Below, in pieces: positions 1 through 7,795 of a stretch of 64,000 bases of DNA. The stretch covers positions 1 to 64,000 of the forward strand of contig NZ_JAHZPC010000003.1 in the NCBI RefSeq assembly GCF_019929185.1. Direction: 5' to 3'. This DNA is from Streptococcus parasanguinis (GTDB lineage: Bacteria; Bacillota; Bacilli; Lactobacillales; Streptococcaceae). Each line of letters opens with the position of its first letter. Within the stretch, counting starts at the first letter, position 1. The position numbers and the translations under genes were made by a program. The notes beneath the pieces were generated by a model, which made no database searches, was not told the DNA's origin, and saw only the letters and a program-made list of their open reading frames with translations.

Positions 1-83
1 TTACAACTAAGACTTATGTGAACACTTCAAACGTAATCCCAATGGCTGTTGGAGAAATCGCCTTTCGTAATCTTAAAGAGTAA
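1..83 (+). CDS. C-terminal end of a probable tyrosine recombinase (integrase), partial
   Basis: An open frame enters from the left edge and gives 26 readable residues before TAA at 81-83. It begins TTKTYVNTS, which fits the T-T-x-x-Y pattern around the nucleophilic tyrosine of tyrosine recombinases, the motif that follows the conserved GH. The stop lies about 110 bp from the 3' end of rpsI. From general knowledge, rpsI is a recurrent integration site for streptococcal integrative elements whose integrase gene sits at the att end. The identification is an inference from a short fragment; the rest of the gene and the other att site are outside the window. Confidence 0.45.
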   Translation, partial: TTKTYVNTSNVIPMAVGEIAFRNLKE

Positions 84-131
84 TGGTGTGAATTTGGTGT
101 GAAAAGTGGTGTGAATTTTGCTAAAAATCAT

Positions 132-168
132 CAAAAAAACACTCCATGGTGTGAACCATGAAGTGTTT
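132..168 (-). terminator. Rho-independent terminator of rplM-rpsI
   Basis: Arms 138-150 and 155-167 pair over 13 bp with one mismatch around a GTGA loop. On the minus strand they are followed by a run of seven T. It lies 26 bp after the rpsI stop codon. Confidence 0.85.
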
Positions 169-193
169 CGAAACGTTGATATAATCGTATTGA

Positions 194-586
194 TTAACGT
201 TTTGAGAATTGTGATGCTTTACGAGCTTTCTTAAGACCTGGTTTCTTACGCTCAACTTTACGTGAGTCACGTGTAAGAAGTCCTGCGCGTTTCAATGAAT
301 CGCGGAAGTCTGGGTCTACTTGAAGAAGGGCACGAGCGATACCGTGACGGATAGCTCCTGATTGACCAGCATATCCACCACCTACAACGTTAACGAAAAC
401 GTCGTATGAACCTACAGTTGAAGTAACTGCGAATGGTTGGTTGATGACCAAACGAAGGTCAGCGTGTGGGATGTACTCTTCAACATCTTTTTTGTTAACA
501 GTGATTTTACCAGTTCCTGGAACAAGGCGAACGCGTGCAACAGCGTTTTTACGACGTCCAGTACCTGCATATTGTGCTTGTGACAT
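194..586 (-). CDS. rpsI: 30S ribosomal protein S9
   Basis: The 130-residue product is of normal length for S9. It has the [13 protein letters not shown] start, the central [20 protein letters not shown] core and the basic C-terminus ending in FSKR, whose tail reaches the ribosomal P-site tRNA. The gene follows rplM by 18 bp in the universally conserved rplM-rpsI pair and ends at the terminator 132-168. Its 3' end faces the putative integrase fragment, yet the S9 C-terminus is intact. This agrees with elements that regenerate the end of rpsI on insertion. Confidence 0.98.
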   Translation of the reverse strand: MSQAQYAGTGRRKNAVARVRLVPGTGKITVNKKDVEEYIPHADLRLVINQPFAVTSTVGSYDVFVNVVGGGYAGQSGAIRHGIARALLQVDPDFRDSLKRAGLLTRDSRKVERKKPGLKKARKASQFSKR

Positions 587-604
587 ACTTTATTGTTCCT
601 TTCC

Positions 605-1051
605 TTAGATAAGTCCTGAAATATCAAGAACTTCTGGTTGTTGTGCAGCGTGAGTGTGCTCAGCTCCAACAAATACTTTCAATTTCATACCTTGAGCGCG
701 GCCAAGAGTATTGTGTGGAAGCATACCTTTAACTGATTTCTCGATCAAACGTACTGCATTTTTAGAACGAAGTTCACCAGCAGAGATTGATTTCAATCCA
801 CCTGGGTGGTTTGAGTGAGTGTAGTAGATCTTATCAGTTGCTTTTTTACCAGTCAATTTAACTTTTTCAGCATTGATAACGATTACGAAGTCACCTGTAT
901 CAGTGTGAGGTGTGAATGTTGGTTTATTTTTTCCGCGAAGCACGCTAGCAACAACTGCTGAAAGGCGTCCAAGAGGTACATCAGTTGCGTCAACAACGTA
1001 CCATTTGCGTTCTACTTGGCCTGGTTTAGCCATGAATGTAGTTTTGTTCAT
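605..1051 (-). CDS. rplM: 50S ribosomal protein L13
   Basis: The 148 residues start [21 protein letters not shown] and carry the L13 signatures [14 protein letters not shown] and the C-terminal block [14 protein letters not shown]13 is an early-assembling 23S-binding protein. The gene is first in the rplM-rpsI operon. It has its own consensus promoter at 1161-1190 and a structured leader of about 100 nt, the usual site of L13 autogenous control in Firmicutes. The start is preceded by an AGGAG ribosome binding site. Confidence 0.98.
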   Translation of the reverse strand: MNKTTFMAKPGQVERKWYVVDATDVPLGRLSAVVASVLRGKNKPTFTPHTDTGDFVIVINAEKVKLTGKKATDKIYYTHSNHPGGLKSISAGELRSKNAVRLIEKSVKGMLPHNTLGRAQGMKLKVFVGAEHTHAAQQPEVLDISGLI

Positions 1052-1154
1052 GATTTCTCCTATATGAATGTCGTTTTTGTTTACAGGGCGGATGTTCCGG
1101 TCCGCGAGTTATTTGAAAGGTTCCGGGGCCTTACAAATGGGGTAAACAATACCG
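1052..1154 (-). promoter_or_regulatory. Structured 5' leader of rplM (L13-leader type)
   Basis: Between the promoter and the rplM start the transcript contains GGCGG then TTGTTTAC near its 5' end (1156-1152 and 1149-1142). CCGCC then GTAAACAA follow near the 3' end (1091-1087 and 1084-1077). The two pairs are perfectly complementary but interleaved, so they form either a pseudoknot or two competing helices. A GC-rich hairpin region lies between them. An L13 leader is known in Firmicutes as an autoregulatory element. Assigning this leader to that family rests on position and structure, not on a covariance search. Confidence 0.55.
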
Positions 1155-1160
1155 CCTACT

Positions 1161-1190
1161 ATTGTATCAAAATTCTAAGATAAAAGTCAA
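1161..1190 (-). promoter_or_regulatory. rplM-rpsI promoter
   Basis: TTGACT (1190-1185) and TACAAT (1166-1161) are separated by 18 bp. The promoter starts only 14 bp after the degV stop and no terminator is visible between them. Read-through from degV into rplM is therefore possible. Confidence 0.8.
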
Positions 1191-1203
1191 CCGATTTGGA
1201 AAA

Positions 1204-2067
1204 TTATTTGCGATTTTCTTTTCCTATGACAAATCCGATCAAGGCATTCGGACCGACGTGGGCGGAGATGACTGGTCCAAGAGGCATCACAAGAACTTCG
1301 TCGATGCCATCAAGTACAAGCATTTCTGCCTTCAACGCTTCGGCTCCTTCTAGATCGTTTGTATAAGAGACCAAGGCTGTGCTTTCACCGATATCGGTTT
1401 TGATCAACTCCAGTAATTCTCGGACGGCTTTTTTGCGTCCACGGACTTTCGTAATGGGCACTAATTTTCCTTCTGCATCAATCCAGAGAATAGGCTTGAT
1501 GCTGGCTAGACTTCCCATGATCGCAGCACTCTTAGAAAGACGACCGCCACGCATGAGGTGGTAGAGATCATCGACGAGGAAATAGGTCCGCAGTTTTGGA
1601 GCTAGAGCCATGATCTCTTCTTTGGCTTCTGCTAATGAGTGACCCGCATCGCGCGCAGCTACTGCCCGCATGACCAGGTAGCCCTCTCCAATCCCAGCAG
1701 CCTTCGGATCGACAATCTCGATCACGGCTTCTGGGTAGTCTTCCAAGACTAAATCACGCGCCATAACTGCACTCTGATAGGTCCCAGATAAGACCGATGA
1801 AAAGGCGACATAAAGTACAGCTTTCCCTTCTTTTACAAAGTGCTTAAAGGTCTCCTGGAATTGGCCCACATTGACCTGACTGGTTGTCGGTTTTGCCCCA
1901 TTTTTCATGGCTTCTAAAAGCTCAGGGCTGGTCAATTGACCTTCTCCTACTGTCTGGTATACTGTTCCATCTAACTCAATGGTCAACCCAAGAATAGTCA
2001 CCTGGTGTTCCTTGGCCCAGTTTTGGTCCAAATCTGCGGTCGAATCGGTTAAAATAGCAAATGTCAT
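1204..2067 (-). CDS. DegV family fatty-acid-binding protein
   Basis: The 287-residue protein has the DegV fold signatures: N-terminal [12 protein letters not shown] with the lipid-head-group serine region, [17 protein letters not shown] in the middle, and [21 protein letters not shown]. Family members bind a single fatty acid, and FakB-type members present it to the kinase FakA. Whether this one is a FakB cannot be told from sequence alone. It is the last gene of the rlmB-NYN-degV set and overlaps the preceding gene by one base in a TAATG arrangement, which suggests translational coupling. Confidence 0.9.
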   Translation of the reverse strand: MTFAILTDSTADLDQNWAKEHQVTILGLTIELDGTVYQTVGEGQLTSPELLEAMKNGAKPTTSQVNVGQFQETFKHFVKEGKAVLYVAFSSVLSGTYQSAVMARDLVLEDYPEAVIEIVDPKAAGIGEGYLVMRAVAARDAGHSLAEAKEEIMALAPKLRTYFLVDDLYHLMRGGRLSKSAAIMGSLASIKPILWIDAEGKLVPITKVRGRKKAVRELLELIKTDIGESTALVSYTNDLEGAEALKAEMLVLDGIDEVLVMPLGPVISAHVGPNALIGFVIGKENRK

Positions 2068-2579
2068 TACTTATCTCCCATCATTTCTTGTAATTGTCGC
2101 AATACTTGGTGATCGAGCGGTCGCATGGGTGGTTTTTGATCATTGACCACTCGCTGTGCCTGATTGAGGCTTCCTTTGACGACTGCGACTCGTTTCTCTA
2201 ACTCTCTAGCAGATACCCGAAGGGCTCCTTGAGCAAAGACAGTCCATTGTTCATGTAAGTCACTGGTTGCGACGGATACCTGGTGGAGGGGCGTATTGAG
2301 CTCTGCCGCCAAGCGCTCGATATAGTCGTCTGCCGTCTCATCCTCACCGGTAAAGACCACCTGAACATTGAACTCATCGTAGGTCTGCCGCACTCCTGGC
2401 ATATACTGGGCATCAAAGACACAGATGACTTCGATCCCTTCAAAGCTAGCATAATGGCTCAGTTTTTGCAGGAGGATGTTGCGCGCCGCATCGAGCTCAC
2501 TTTTTTGAAAGAGCTGGCGGGTCTCCTGCCAGAAGGCAATCATATTGTAGCCGTCAACCAATAAGATTTTTCGTTTCAT
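2067..2579 (-). CDS. NYN-domain endoribonuclease, YacP/Rae1-like
   Basis: 170 residues with the PIN/NYN-fold core: [10 protein letters not shown] at the N-terminus, [13 protein letters not shown], the acidic [12 protein letters not shown] segment and [10 protein letters not shown]. These acidic residues form the metal site in the family. Bacillus subtilis Rae1 (YacP) is a ribosome-associated endonuclease that cuts mRNA in the A site. The position beside rlmB matches the yacO-yacP arrangement in Bacillus. The start lies 24 bp after the rlmB stop, and the gene abuts degV. Confidence 0.85.
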   Translation of the reverse strand: MKRKILLVDGYNMIAFWQETRQLFQKSELDAARNILLQKLSHYASFEGIEVICVFDAQYMPGVRQTYDEFNVQVVFTGEDETADDYIERLAAELNTPLHQVSVATSDLHEQWTVFAQGALRVSARELEKRVAVVKGSLNQAQRVVNDQKPPMRPLDHQVLRQLQEMMGDK

Positions 2580-2603
2580 ATCATTGCCTTTCTACTATTT
2601 ATA

Positions 2604-3332
2604 TTATAGTCGGTTGCGAAAGACCTCATACATGAGGATGGCTGCTGCCACACTGGCATTGAGGCTTTGAACATGGCCATTCATAGGAATGGTGATCATC
2701 TCATCGACTTGCTTTTTGATATTGGTTGAGATCCCTTTTCCTTCATTACCAATGATCAAAGCCAACTTACCAGCCGTATTCCACTGATGAGATGGCGTGC
2801 CGTTCATGTCGGTTCCAAAGATCCAGAAGCCCTCTTCCTTTAACTTGTCTAGGGTTTGGCTGAGATTGGTCACACGCGCAATGGGAATGTGTTCCACTGC
2901 TCCGGTAGACGTTTTTGAAACCACTGGGGTTACCCCAACTGCCCGGTGCTTAGGAATGATGACCCCTGAGACATTGGTCGCATCAGCTGTCCGCAAGATG
3001 GATCCAAGATTGTGCGGATCGGTCAAGCCATCGAGAATCAACAAAAGCGGGTTCTCTTCTTGGGCAGTCTGTTTCAGAATCTCTGCCAAGTCTGTGTAAG
3101 CAAAGGCTGCCACACGAAGAACGAAGCCTTGGTGAACAGCTCCTTCTGTCATTTCCTGCAGGGTTTTCTTTGGCGTCCAAGAAATCGACACTTTTTTCTC
3201 AGCTGCTAAGGCCTTGATCTTGTCGACATTTTTTCCTCGGAGGTCTTCTTGAATATATAATTTATTGCCTGTATTGGCTTGTAAAGCCTCGGTGACTGCG
3301 TGAACACCGTATACGATATCGTTATTTTCCAT
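2604..3332 (-). CDS. rlmB: 23S rRNA (guanosine-2'-O-)-methyltransferase RlmB, SpoU family
   Basis: 242 residues from the ATG at 3332, which begins MENNDIVYGVHAVTEAL, the normal family start. The substrate-binding N-domain covers about residues 1-75. The knotted SpoU domain follows, with LLILDGLTDPHNLGSILRTAD, the SAM-binding loop IIGNEGKGIS and the closing SLNASVAAAILMYEVFR. A longer frame opens at 3374, but its extra 14 residues run through an extended -10 promoter. The downstream ATG is therefore preferred. The gap to that -10 element is only 6 bp, so the message may be leaderless. Confidence 0.92.
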   Translation of the reverse strand: MENNDIVYGVHAVTEALQANTGNKLYIQEDLRGKNVDKIKALAAEKKVSISWTPKKTLQEMTEGAVHQGFVLRVAAFAYTDLAEILKQTAQEENPLLLILDGLTDPHNLGSILRTADATNVSGVIIPKHRAVGVTPVVSKTSTGAVEHIPIARVTNLSQTLDKLKEEGFWIFGTDMNGTPSHQWNTAGKLALIIGNEGKGISTNIKKQVDEMITIPMNGHVQSLNASVAAAILMYEVFRNRL

Positions 3333-3338
3333 AGAACT

Positions 3339-3347
3339 AGTATACCA
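3339..3347 (-). promoter_or_regulatory. Extended -10 promoter of rlmB, close to the start codon
   Basis: TGG-TATACT on the minus strand ends 6 bp before the rlmB ATG at 3332. The expected transcription start falls on or next to the start codon. No good -35 hexamer is seen. Confidence 0.6.
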
Positions 3348-3373
3348 CAAGAAAGGAGGATGAGGCCAATTCA

Positions 3374-3382
3374 TGATATAAT
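3374..3382 (+). promoter_or_regulatory. Extended -10 promoter of the ArAE exporter gene
   Basis: TGA-TATAAT lies 46 bp upstream of the ATG at 3429. It is divergent from the rlmB promoter, with 26 bp between the two -10 elements. Confidence 0.6.
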
Positions 3383-3428
3383 GAAATGAAATCTATCTCA
3401 GCGAAACCAGCAAAATAGAAAGGAAGCC

Positions 3429-4391
3429 ATGCCTCTTTTTCAACGAACCATCAAGCTCACCTTGGCCACCTGTTTAGCAGCTGCCCTTGCTTATGCTCTG
3501 GGCTTGACCTATGCCATCTCAGCTGGCGTCATTGCCATCTTGAGTATCTCTGATACGCGTCGCAGTACGATCAAGCAAGCCTATCAGCGCTTTATGTCGA
3601 CCTTGCTAGCCCTTGTGATCGGAAGTATCGCTTTTTCCTTTTTTGGATTCAACCTTTGGGCACTGGGAGTCTTTATTGCTCTCTATGTTCCATGCGCCTT
3701 TCTAATGGGCTGGCAGATCGGCATCACGCCAAGTACGGTCCTCGTCACCCATCTCTTGATTGAGCAGTCTACTTCCTGGGGGCTCTTGCTCAATGAACTT
3801 GCCCTCTTTTTAATCGGGACCAGCTTTGCCCTGCTGGCCAATCTCTATATGCCTTCTAATCAGGCTGCGATTGATCACTACCATGATGTTGTCGAAGACC
3901 AACTGAAAAAGATCCTTGGTCGTTTTGCGGAATTACTTGGCAAAGGGGATGGTCGCAACGATGCCCGCTTGATCAAGGAATTGGATAGTATCCTAAAGGA
4001 CGCTTTAAATCTGGTCTATCTGGATCATTCCAACCACCTTTTTCACCAAACCAACTACCACATTCACTACTTCGAAATGCGCAAGCGCCAAAACGATATC
4101 CTGCGGGATATGGCAGAAAACGTCAACCGCTGTCAGTTAGCAGCGAGTGAAAGTATGATCCTGGCTCAACTTTTTAAGAAGACTGCGAAACAGTTAAGTC
4201 AGGAAAACCCTGCTCAGAACCTCCTCAACGATATCACTCAGTATTTGGCGATCTTCCGCGAACGGCCCTTGCCCAAGAACCGGGAAGAATTCGAAACACG
4301 CGCCACCTTGCTCCAATTGTTAAGAGATTTAGAAACCTTCATTCAGGTCAAGGTTGATTTTTACCAACAATTTCATCAGGAGACAGAATAG
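3429..4391 (+). CDS. Aromatic acid exporter family (ArAE_1/FUSC-like) membrane protein
   Basis: 320 residues. The first 140 hold about five hydrophobic helices, starting LTLATCLAAALAYALGLTYA, and the cytoplasmic-type half contains helical charged segments (about residues 150-315). This two-part layout is that of the Firmicute ArAE_1 family with its C-terminal ArAE_1_C domain. The family is proposed to export aromatic acids or similar compounds; the substrate here is unknown. The ATG is preceded by GAAAGGAAG. The gene stands alone between its own promoter and a terminator. Confidence 0.75.
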   Translation: MPLFQRTIKLTLATCLAAALAYALGLTYAISAGVIAILSISDTRRSTIKQAYQRFMSTLLALVIGSIAFSFFGFNLWALGVFIALYVPCAFLMGWQIGITPSTVLVTHLLIEQSTSWGLLLNELALFLIGTSFALLANLYMPSNQAAIDHYHDVVEDQLKKILGRFAELLGKGDGRNDARLIKELDSILKDALNLVYLDHSNHLFHQTNYHIHYFEMRKRQNDILRDMAENVNRCQLAASESMILAQLFKKTAKQLSQENPAQNLLNDITQYLAIFRERPLPKNREEFETRATLLQLLRDLETFIQVKVDFYQQFHQETE

Positions 4392-4396
4392 ACAGA

Positions 4397-4429
4397 GAAG
4401 CCCTTGCAAAATGCAAAGGCTTCTTTATT
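4397..4429 (+). terminator. Terminator after the ArAE gene
   Basis: Arms 4397-4407 and 4413-4423 pair over 11 bp with one mismatch, followed by TTTATT. Confidence 0.75.
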
Positions 4430-4439
4430 GCGAGAACTG

Positions 4440-4468
4440 TTGAAAACGCTTTCCTAAAATGGTATACT
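4440..4468 (+). promoter_or_regulatory. Promoter of the LPXTG carboxypeptidase gene with overlapping cre-like site
   Basis: TTGAAA (4440-4445), a 17-bp spacer, and TATACT (4463-4468) preceded by TG. The 16 bp at 4440-4455 read TTGAAAACGCTTTCCT, matching the catabolite-responsive element consensus at all but one fixed position. The site covers the -35, so CcpA binding would repress the gene in glucose. The CcpA link is inferred. Confidence 0.7.
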
Positions 4469-4505
4469 AGAACAGGAAAATAACTTTTTAAGGAGGGTCT
4501 TCTAT

Positions 4506-7500
4506 ATGAAGTCTTCATATAAGAAACATTTGTATACTACGACACTCAGCCTCTCAGCTGCTGTCTTGCTCTCTGTCATCGGTCATGGCCAAGTATCAGC
4601 CGATAGCTTAGAAGCGCCTCAAACAGAGCCAAGCACGGTCCTTGAAGCGGCACCCGCTACTGAGCAAGCTGTGACAGCTGAGACTGCCAGTCCTGCTACA
4701 GCTGAAAAAGGAGACACCGCAGCCCCTGCCACTTCTGCGGAAACAGCAGCGACTTCTGATGTGGCTTCTACTACAGAAGTTGCTCCAGCCGCTAGTCCAA
4801 GCACTAACCGTGCTGCAACGACCGCTGACCAAGCGACACGATTGGCTGATAGCACCATTTATCTCTCTGAAAAGAGCACGATTGATGACAAAGTCCAAGA
4901 AAAAGCTCAAGCTGCTGGCAAGATCAACTGGACCTTGGACAACAAGCCTCTCTCTGAGTGGAAAACCTGGGATATGGAGACTGGAACCCTGAGCAAGGAT
5001 CCATTCCTTACGATCACAGAGACTGCAAACGGCAATGATTTGGATCTCCATATGGAAGTGAAAGATCTCTTTGGTGAAGATCTTAGTCTTCGGAGCCCAA
5101 ATAATATCCGCCGGACTTACCGCAACTACATCGGCAATCATAAGCTGGTCGGAACCAATGCAGACTTGGGTGTGACCATCAATAAAACTCTTGTTTTTCG
5201 ACCTTACCAAGACTACCATACACATGAAGAGATGCTCGCTGCTATCGAAAAATCCAAGGAAGAAGCGAAACCCGATCGTTTAGTGCAGCTGGAAACCCTT
5301 GGCAAGAGTGCCCAAGGACGGGATATGAAGATGGGGATCGTGAGCAAGGACCAAGCCAGCATCGATCACTACCTGTCTAGTACCAACCCTACAGCCTTGA
5401 CCAAGCCAAGCGAAATGCTGGCCGCACTAAAAGACAAGACCTTGGATTACAAATTACCTGTCTTAGTCCACAATACCCACGCGGATGAACAGCCAGGCAT
5501 TGATATCATCACAGGTCTCTTCAATACCTTTGCGACCAAGGAAAAGGTGACCTTTAACACCACAGATGAAGCTGGAAATGCTAAAACAGTCACGCTAGAT
5601 ATTCCAAGCTTGCTCAATAAATTCATCTTCTTATTTGACTTCACAGAAAACCCAGATGGGGATGCTCTCAACCTGCGGGCCCTAGCAAACGGGCTCGATC
5701 CAAACCGGGATGCCAGCTACCAGACCAACCCTGAAGTTCGCACGGTTATCCAAATGATCAACAAATGGAATCCGATCGCTCTCTACGACTTACACGGTTT
5801 TATCAAAGAATTCTTGATCGAACCTGCAACGCCACCACATGATCCGAACTTCGAATACGATCTTCTGTCAGACCTGATGCTAGAAAATGCCCATCATATG
5901 GGACGGGCAGGAGTTGCCAATTCTAAATACAATAGTTACATCATTCCAAAACTGGATTGGGGCGATGGCTGGGATGACTCCTTCTCTGGCTATACAGGGG
6001 TTTATGCTGTCTACCATGGAATCTTAGGCCATACCATCGAAATTCCAGAAGGAAATGAAGAATCCTACAAAGCAGGTCGCAATGCTGTCCTAGGCGGAAT
6101 TGACTTCCTCAACCAAGATCCGGACCGTCTCCTTGAGATGCGTCTCAACTTCTACCTGCGCGGTCTCAATAAAACCGAAGATCCAAAAGCTGAAAATGAA
6201 CTGGTCGGTCCAAATGGGGAAATCGTTGGACGTGTGAAAAACGGTCGTCCAAAATTCTTCCCAGACTACTACGTCATCCCGATGAGCCTCGACAAAGACA
6301 ACGATGCCCAAGAAGCTTTCAATATGATCGACTACTTCAAACTCAATGGTGTCCTCGTCAAAGAGCTCAAAGAAGATATTGGCAACTATAAAAAAGGAGA
6401 CTTAGTCATTGATATGGCCCAAGCCAAACGCGGCTATGCCAACCACATTCTCTACAAGGGCTCCAACGAATCTGCCTGGGCTGCGATGTACGCAGAGTTG
6501 CTGGTTAACTTCCCAGATATGAGAGGGTTCAAGTCCGAACCTGTCTTTGCGGATGGTCTTTTCAATGGAAAATTAGGCGAAGTCACCACCACCCGTGCGA
6601 CTCGTACTTCTGAGATCGATCCAAAAGCTCCTTACTATGTGATCGCAAATACCTCAGCCAGTGCCGTTAAAGCTATCAACCAGGCCATTTCCCAAGGAAA
6701 ATCTGTCTACCTAACAGATGATGGCTACATCGTTGACCGCGATACCTTTGCTTCACTCCTGCCAAACTATGCCATCTATGGTGATGCCCTCTACAAGGTA
6801 CCAAGCGGGCCAACCTTGAAACCGATGAAGGTCTACTCTCCAAACTACCACTATAATTGGGCTGGAGTCGATGCGCCTGCTCATACCAGTCTAGTCCTTG
6901 AAAAATTAGGCTTCCAAATTGTCAATACGCCAGAAGAAGCGGATGTTGTTATTTTGGAAAGCAACCGCTTTGACGCTTCCATCTTTGGCAAGAAACCGAC
7001 CCTTGTCATTGGTGGGGAAGCCATGCAAAAACTGGAAAAATTGGGAGTTCTTGCAGGATTTGACGCTGAAAAACTAAAAGGCGGTAGTGACTACGAAGGC
7101 TTGATGAAGGCGATCATTGATGATCAGGATCCATTGACCAGCGGATACAAGAAGAATACCCTCTTCTACTCCAACTCAGGAAACTGGATTGAAAAAGTTC
7201 CAGAGCATTTCAAAACCTTGATGAGCATCGCTCCGAGCGATTATTATATTGCAGGTTGGTGGCCACATAACGATGTTCTGGCCAACAAAGTCATGGCCAT
7301 CTCTGGGGAACTGATGGGACAACCACTCTTTGTCTATGCAGGAAATCCAACCAACCGTCAACACCCTGTCCACTTCTTCCGCTGGGTAACCAATGCGATC
7401 TTTGGCAGCAAGTTGGCAAGCTTGATGGATTACGTTCCAGCTAAAGAACCAGATCAAGTGGTGGTTCCAATTCATAACCAAACAAGCAATCCACAGCCAA

Positions 7501-7736
7501 TCTTAGCCAAGAAGGATACTCCTAAAGTGCTCCTTCCACAAAAAGAAATGACAACAAAAAATGAAGAAAGCGTGCAAGCCTTGACTTACCAAGTAGGACA
7601 AAGCTTCCAAGAAAGTCCAGCCAAGGCACAATTGCCACAAACTGGAGAAGACACAACCGCGCACTTCGTTCTTTCAGGCTTCTTGCTAGCCGTTAGCGGA
7701 GGCTTCCTCCTCTTGAAAAAGAAAGAAGTTGAGTAA
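4506..7736 (+). CDS. LPXTG-anchored M14 zinc carboxypeptidase-like surface protein
   Basis: 1076 residues. A signal peptide (about 1-32, ending VSADS) is followed by an Ala/Thr/Pro-rich stalk to about residue 108. An M14 peptidase domain follows. Candidate zinc ligands are H325 and E328 (HADE motif) and H430 (LYDLHGF), and the candidate catalytic Glu is E512 (HTIEIP). DFTENPDGDALNL also belongs to the family core. After a long C-terminal region comes the sorting signal LPQTGE at about 1041, a hydrophobic span and the KKKEVE tail. It should be attached to peptidoglycan by sortase A and trim peptides or glycopeptides outside the cell; the substrate is unknown. The ribosome binding site AAGGAGGG is strong, and the promoter looks CcpA-controlled. 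Confidence 0.88.
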   Translation: MKSSYKKHLYTTTLSLSAAVLLSVIGHGQVSADSLEAPQTEPSTVLEAAPATEQAVTAETASPATAEKGDTAAPATSAETAATSDVASTTEVAPAASPSTNRAATTADQATRLADSTIYLSEKSTIDDKVQEKAQAAGKINWTLDNKPLSEWKTWDMETGTLSKDPFLTITETANGNDLDLHMEVKDLFGEDLSLRSPNNIRRTYRNYIGNHKLVGTNADLGVTINKTLVFRPYQDYHTHEEMLAAIEKSKEEAKPDRLVQLETLGKSAQGRDMKMGIVSKDQASIDHYLSSTNPTALTKPSEMLAALKDKTLDYKLPVLVHNTHADEQPGIDIITGLFNTFATKEKVTFNTTDEAGNAKTVTLDIPSLLNKFIFLFDFTENPDGDALNLRALANGLDPNRDASYQTNPEVRTVIQMINKWNPIALYDLHGFIKEFLIEPATPPHDPNFEYDLLSDLMLENAHHMGRAGVANSKYNSYIIPKLDWGDGWDDSFSGYTGVYAVYHGILGHTIEIPEGNEESYKAGRNAVLGGIDFLNQDPDRLLEMRLNFYLRGLNKTEDPKAENELVGPNGEIVGRVKNGRPKFFPDYYVIPMSLDKDNDAQEAFNMIDYFKLNGVLVKELKEDIGNYKKGDLVIDMAQAKRGYANHILYKGSNESAWAAMYAELLVNFPDMRGFKSEPVFADGLFNGKLGEVTTTRATRTSEIDPKAPYYVIANTSASAVKAINQAISQGKSVYLTDDGYIVDRDTFASLLPNYAIYGDALYKVPSGPTLKPMKVYSPNYHYNWAGVDAPAHTSLVLEKLGFQIVNTPEEADVVILESNRFDASIFGKKPTLVIGGEAMQKLEKLGVLAGFDAEKLKGGSDYEGLMKAIIDDQDPLTSGYKKNTLFYSNSGNWIEKVPEHFKTLMSIAPSDYYIAGWWPHNDVLANKVMAISGELMGQPLFVYAGNPTNRQHPVHFFRWVTNAIFGSKLASLMDYVPAKEPDQVVVPIHNQTSNPQPILAKKDTPKVLLPQKEMTTKNEESVQALTYQVGQSFQESPAKAQLPQTGEDTTAHFVLSGFLLAVSGGFLLLKKKEVE

Positions 7737-7763
7737 GTTCCAGATTTAGACCTGGATGACATG

Positions 7764-7795
7764 AAAAGAACCTTCGCAGATGCGAAGGTTCTTTT
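7764..7795. terminator. Bidirectional terminator between convergent genes
   Basis: A perfect 14-bp hairpin (7764-7777 with 7782-7795, AGAT loop) has A- and T-runs on either side. It serves the carboxypeptidase gene on the plus strand and the glucosidase gene on the minus strand. Confidence 0.9.

Noticed and set aside
4608-5225. A 205-codon minus-strand frame opposite the carboxypeptidase gene, and many long frames opposite pnp, polC and the coiled-coil gene
   Set aside because: They are antisense shadows of well-supported genes, with low-complexity or biologically odd composition and no ribosome binding sites.
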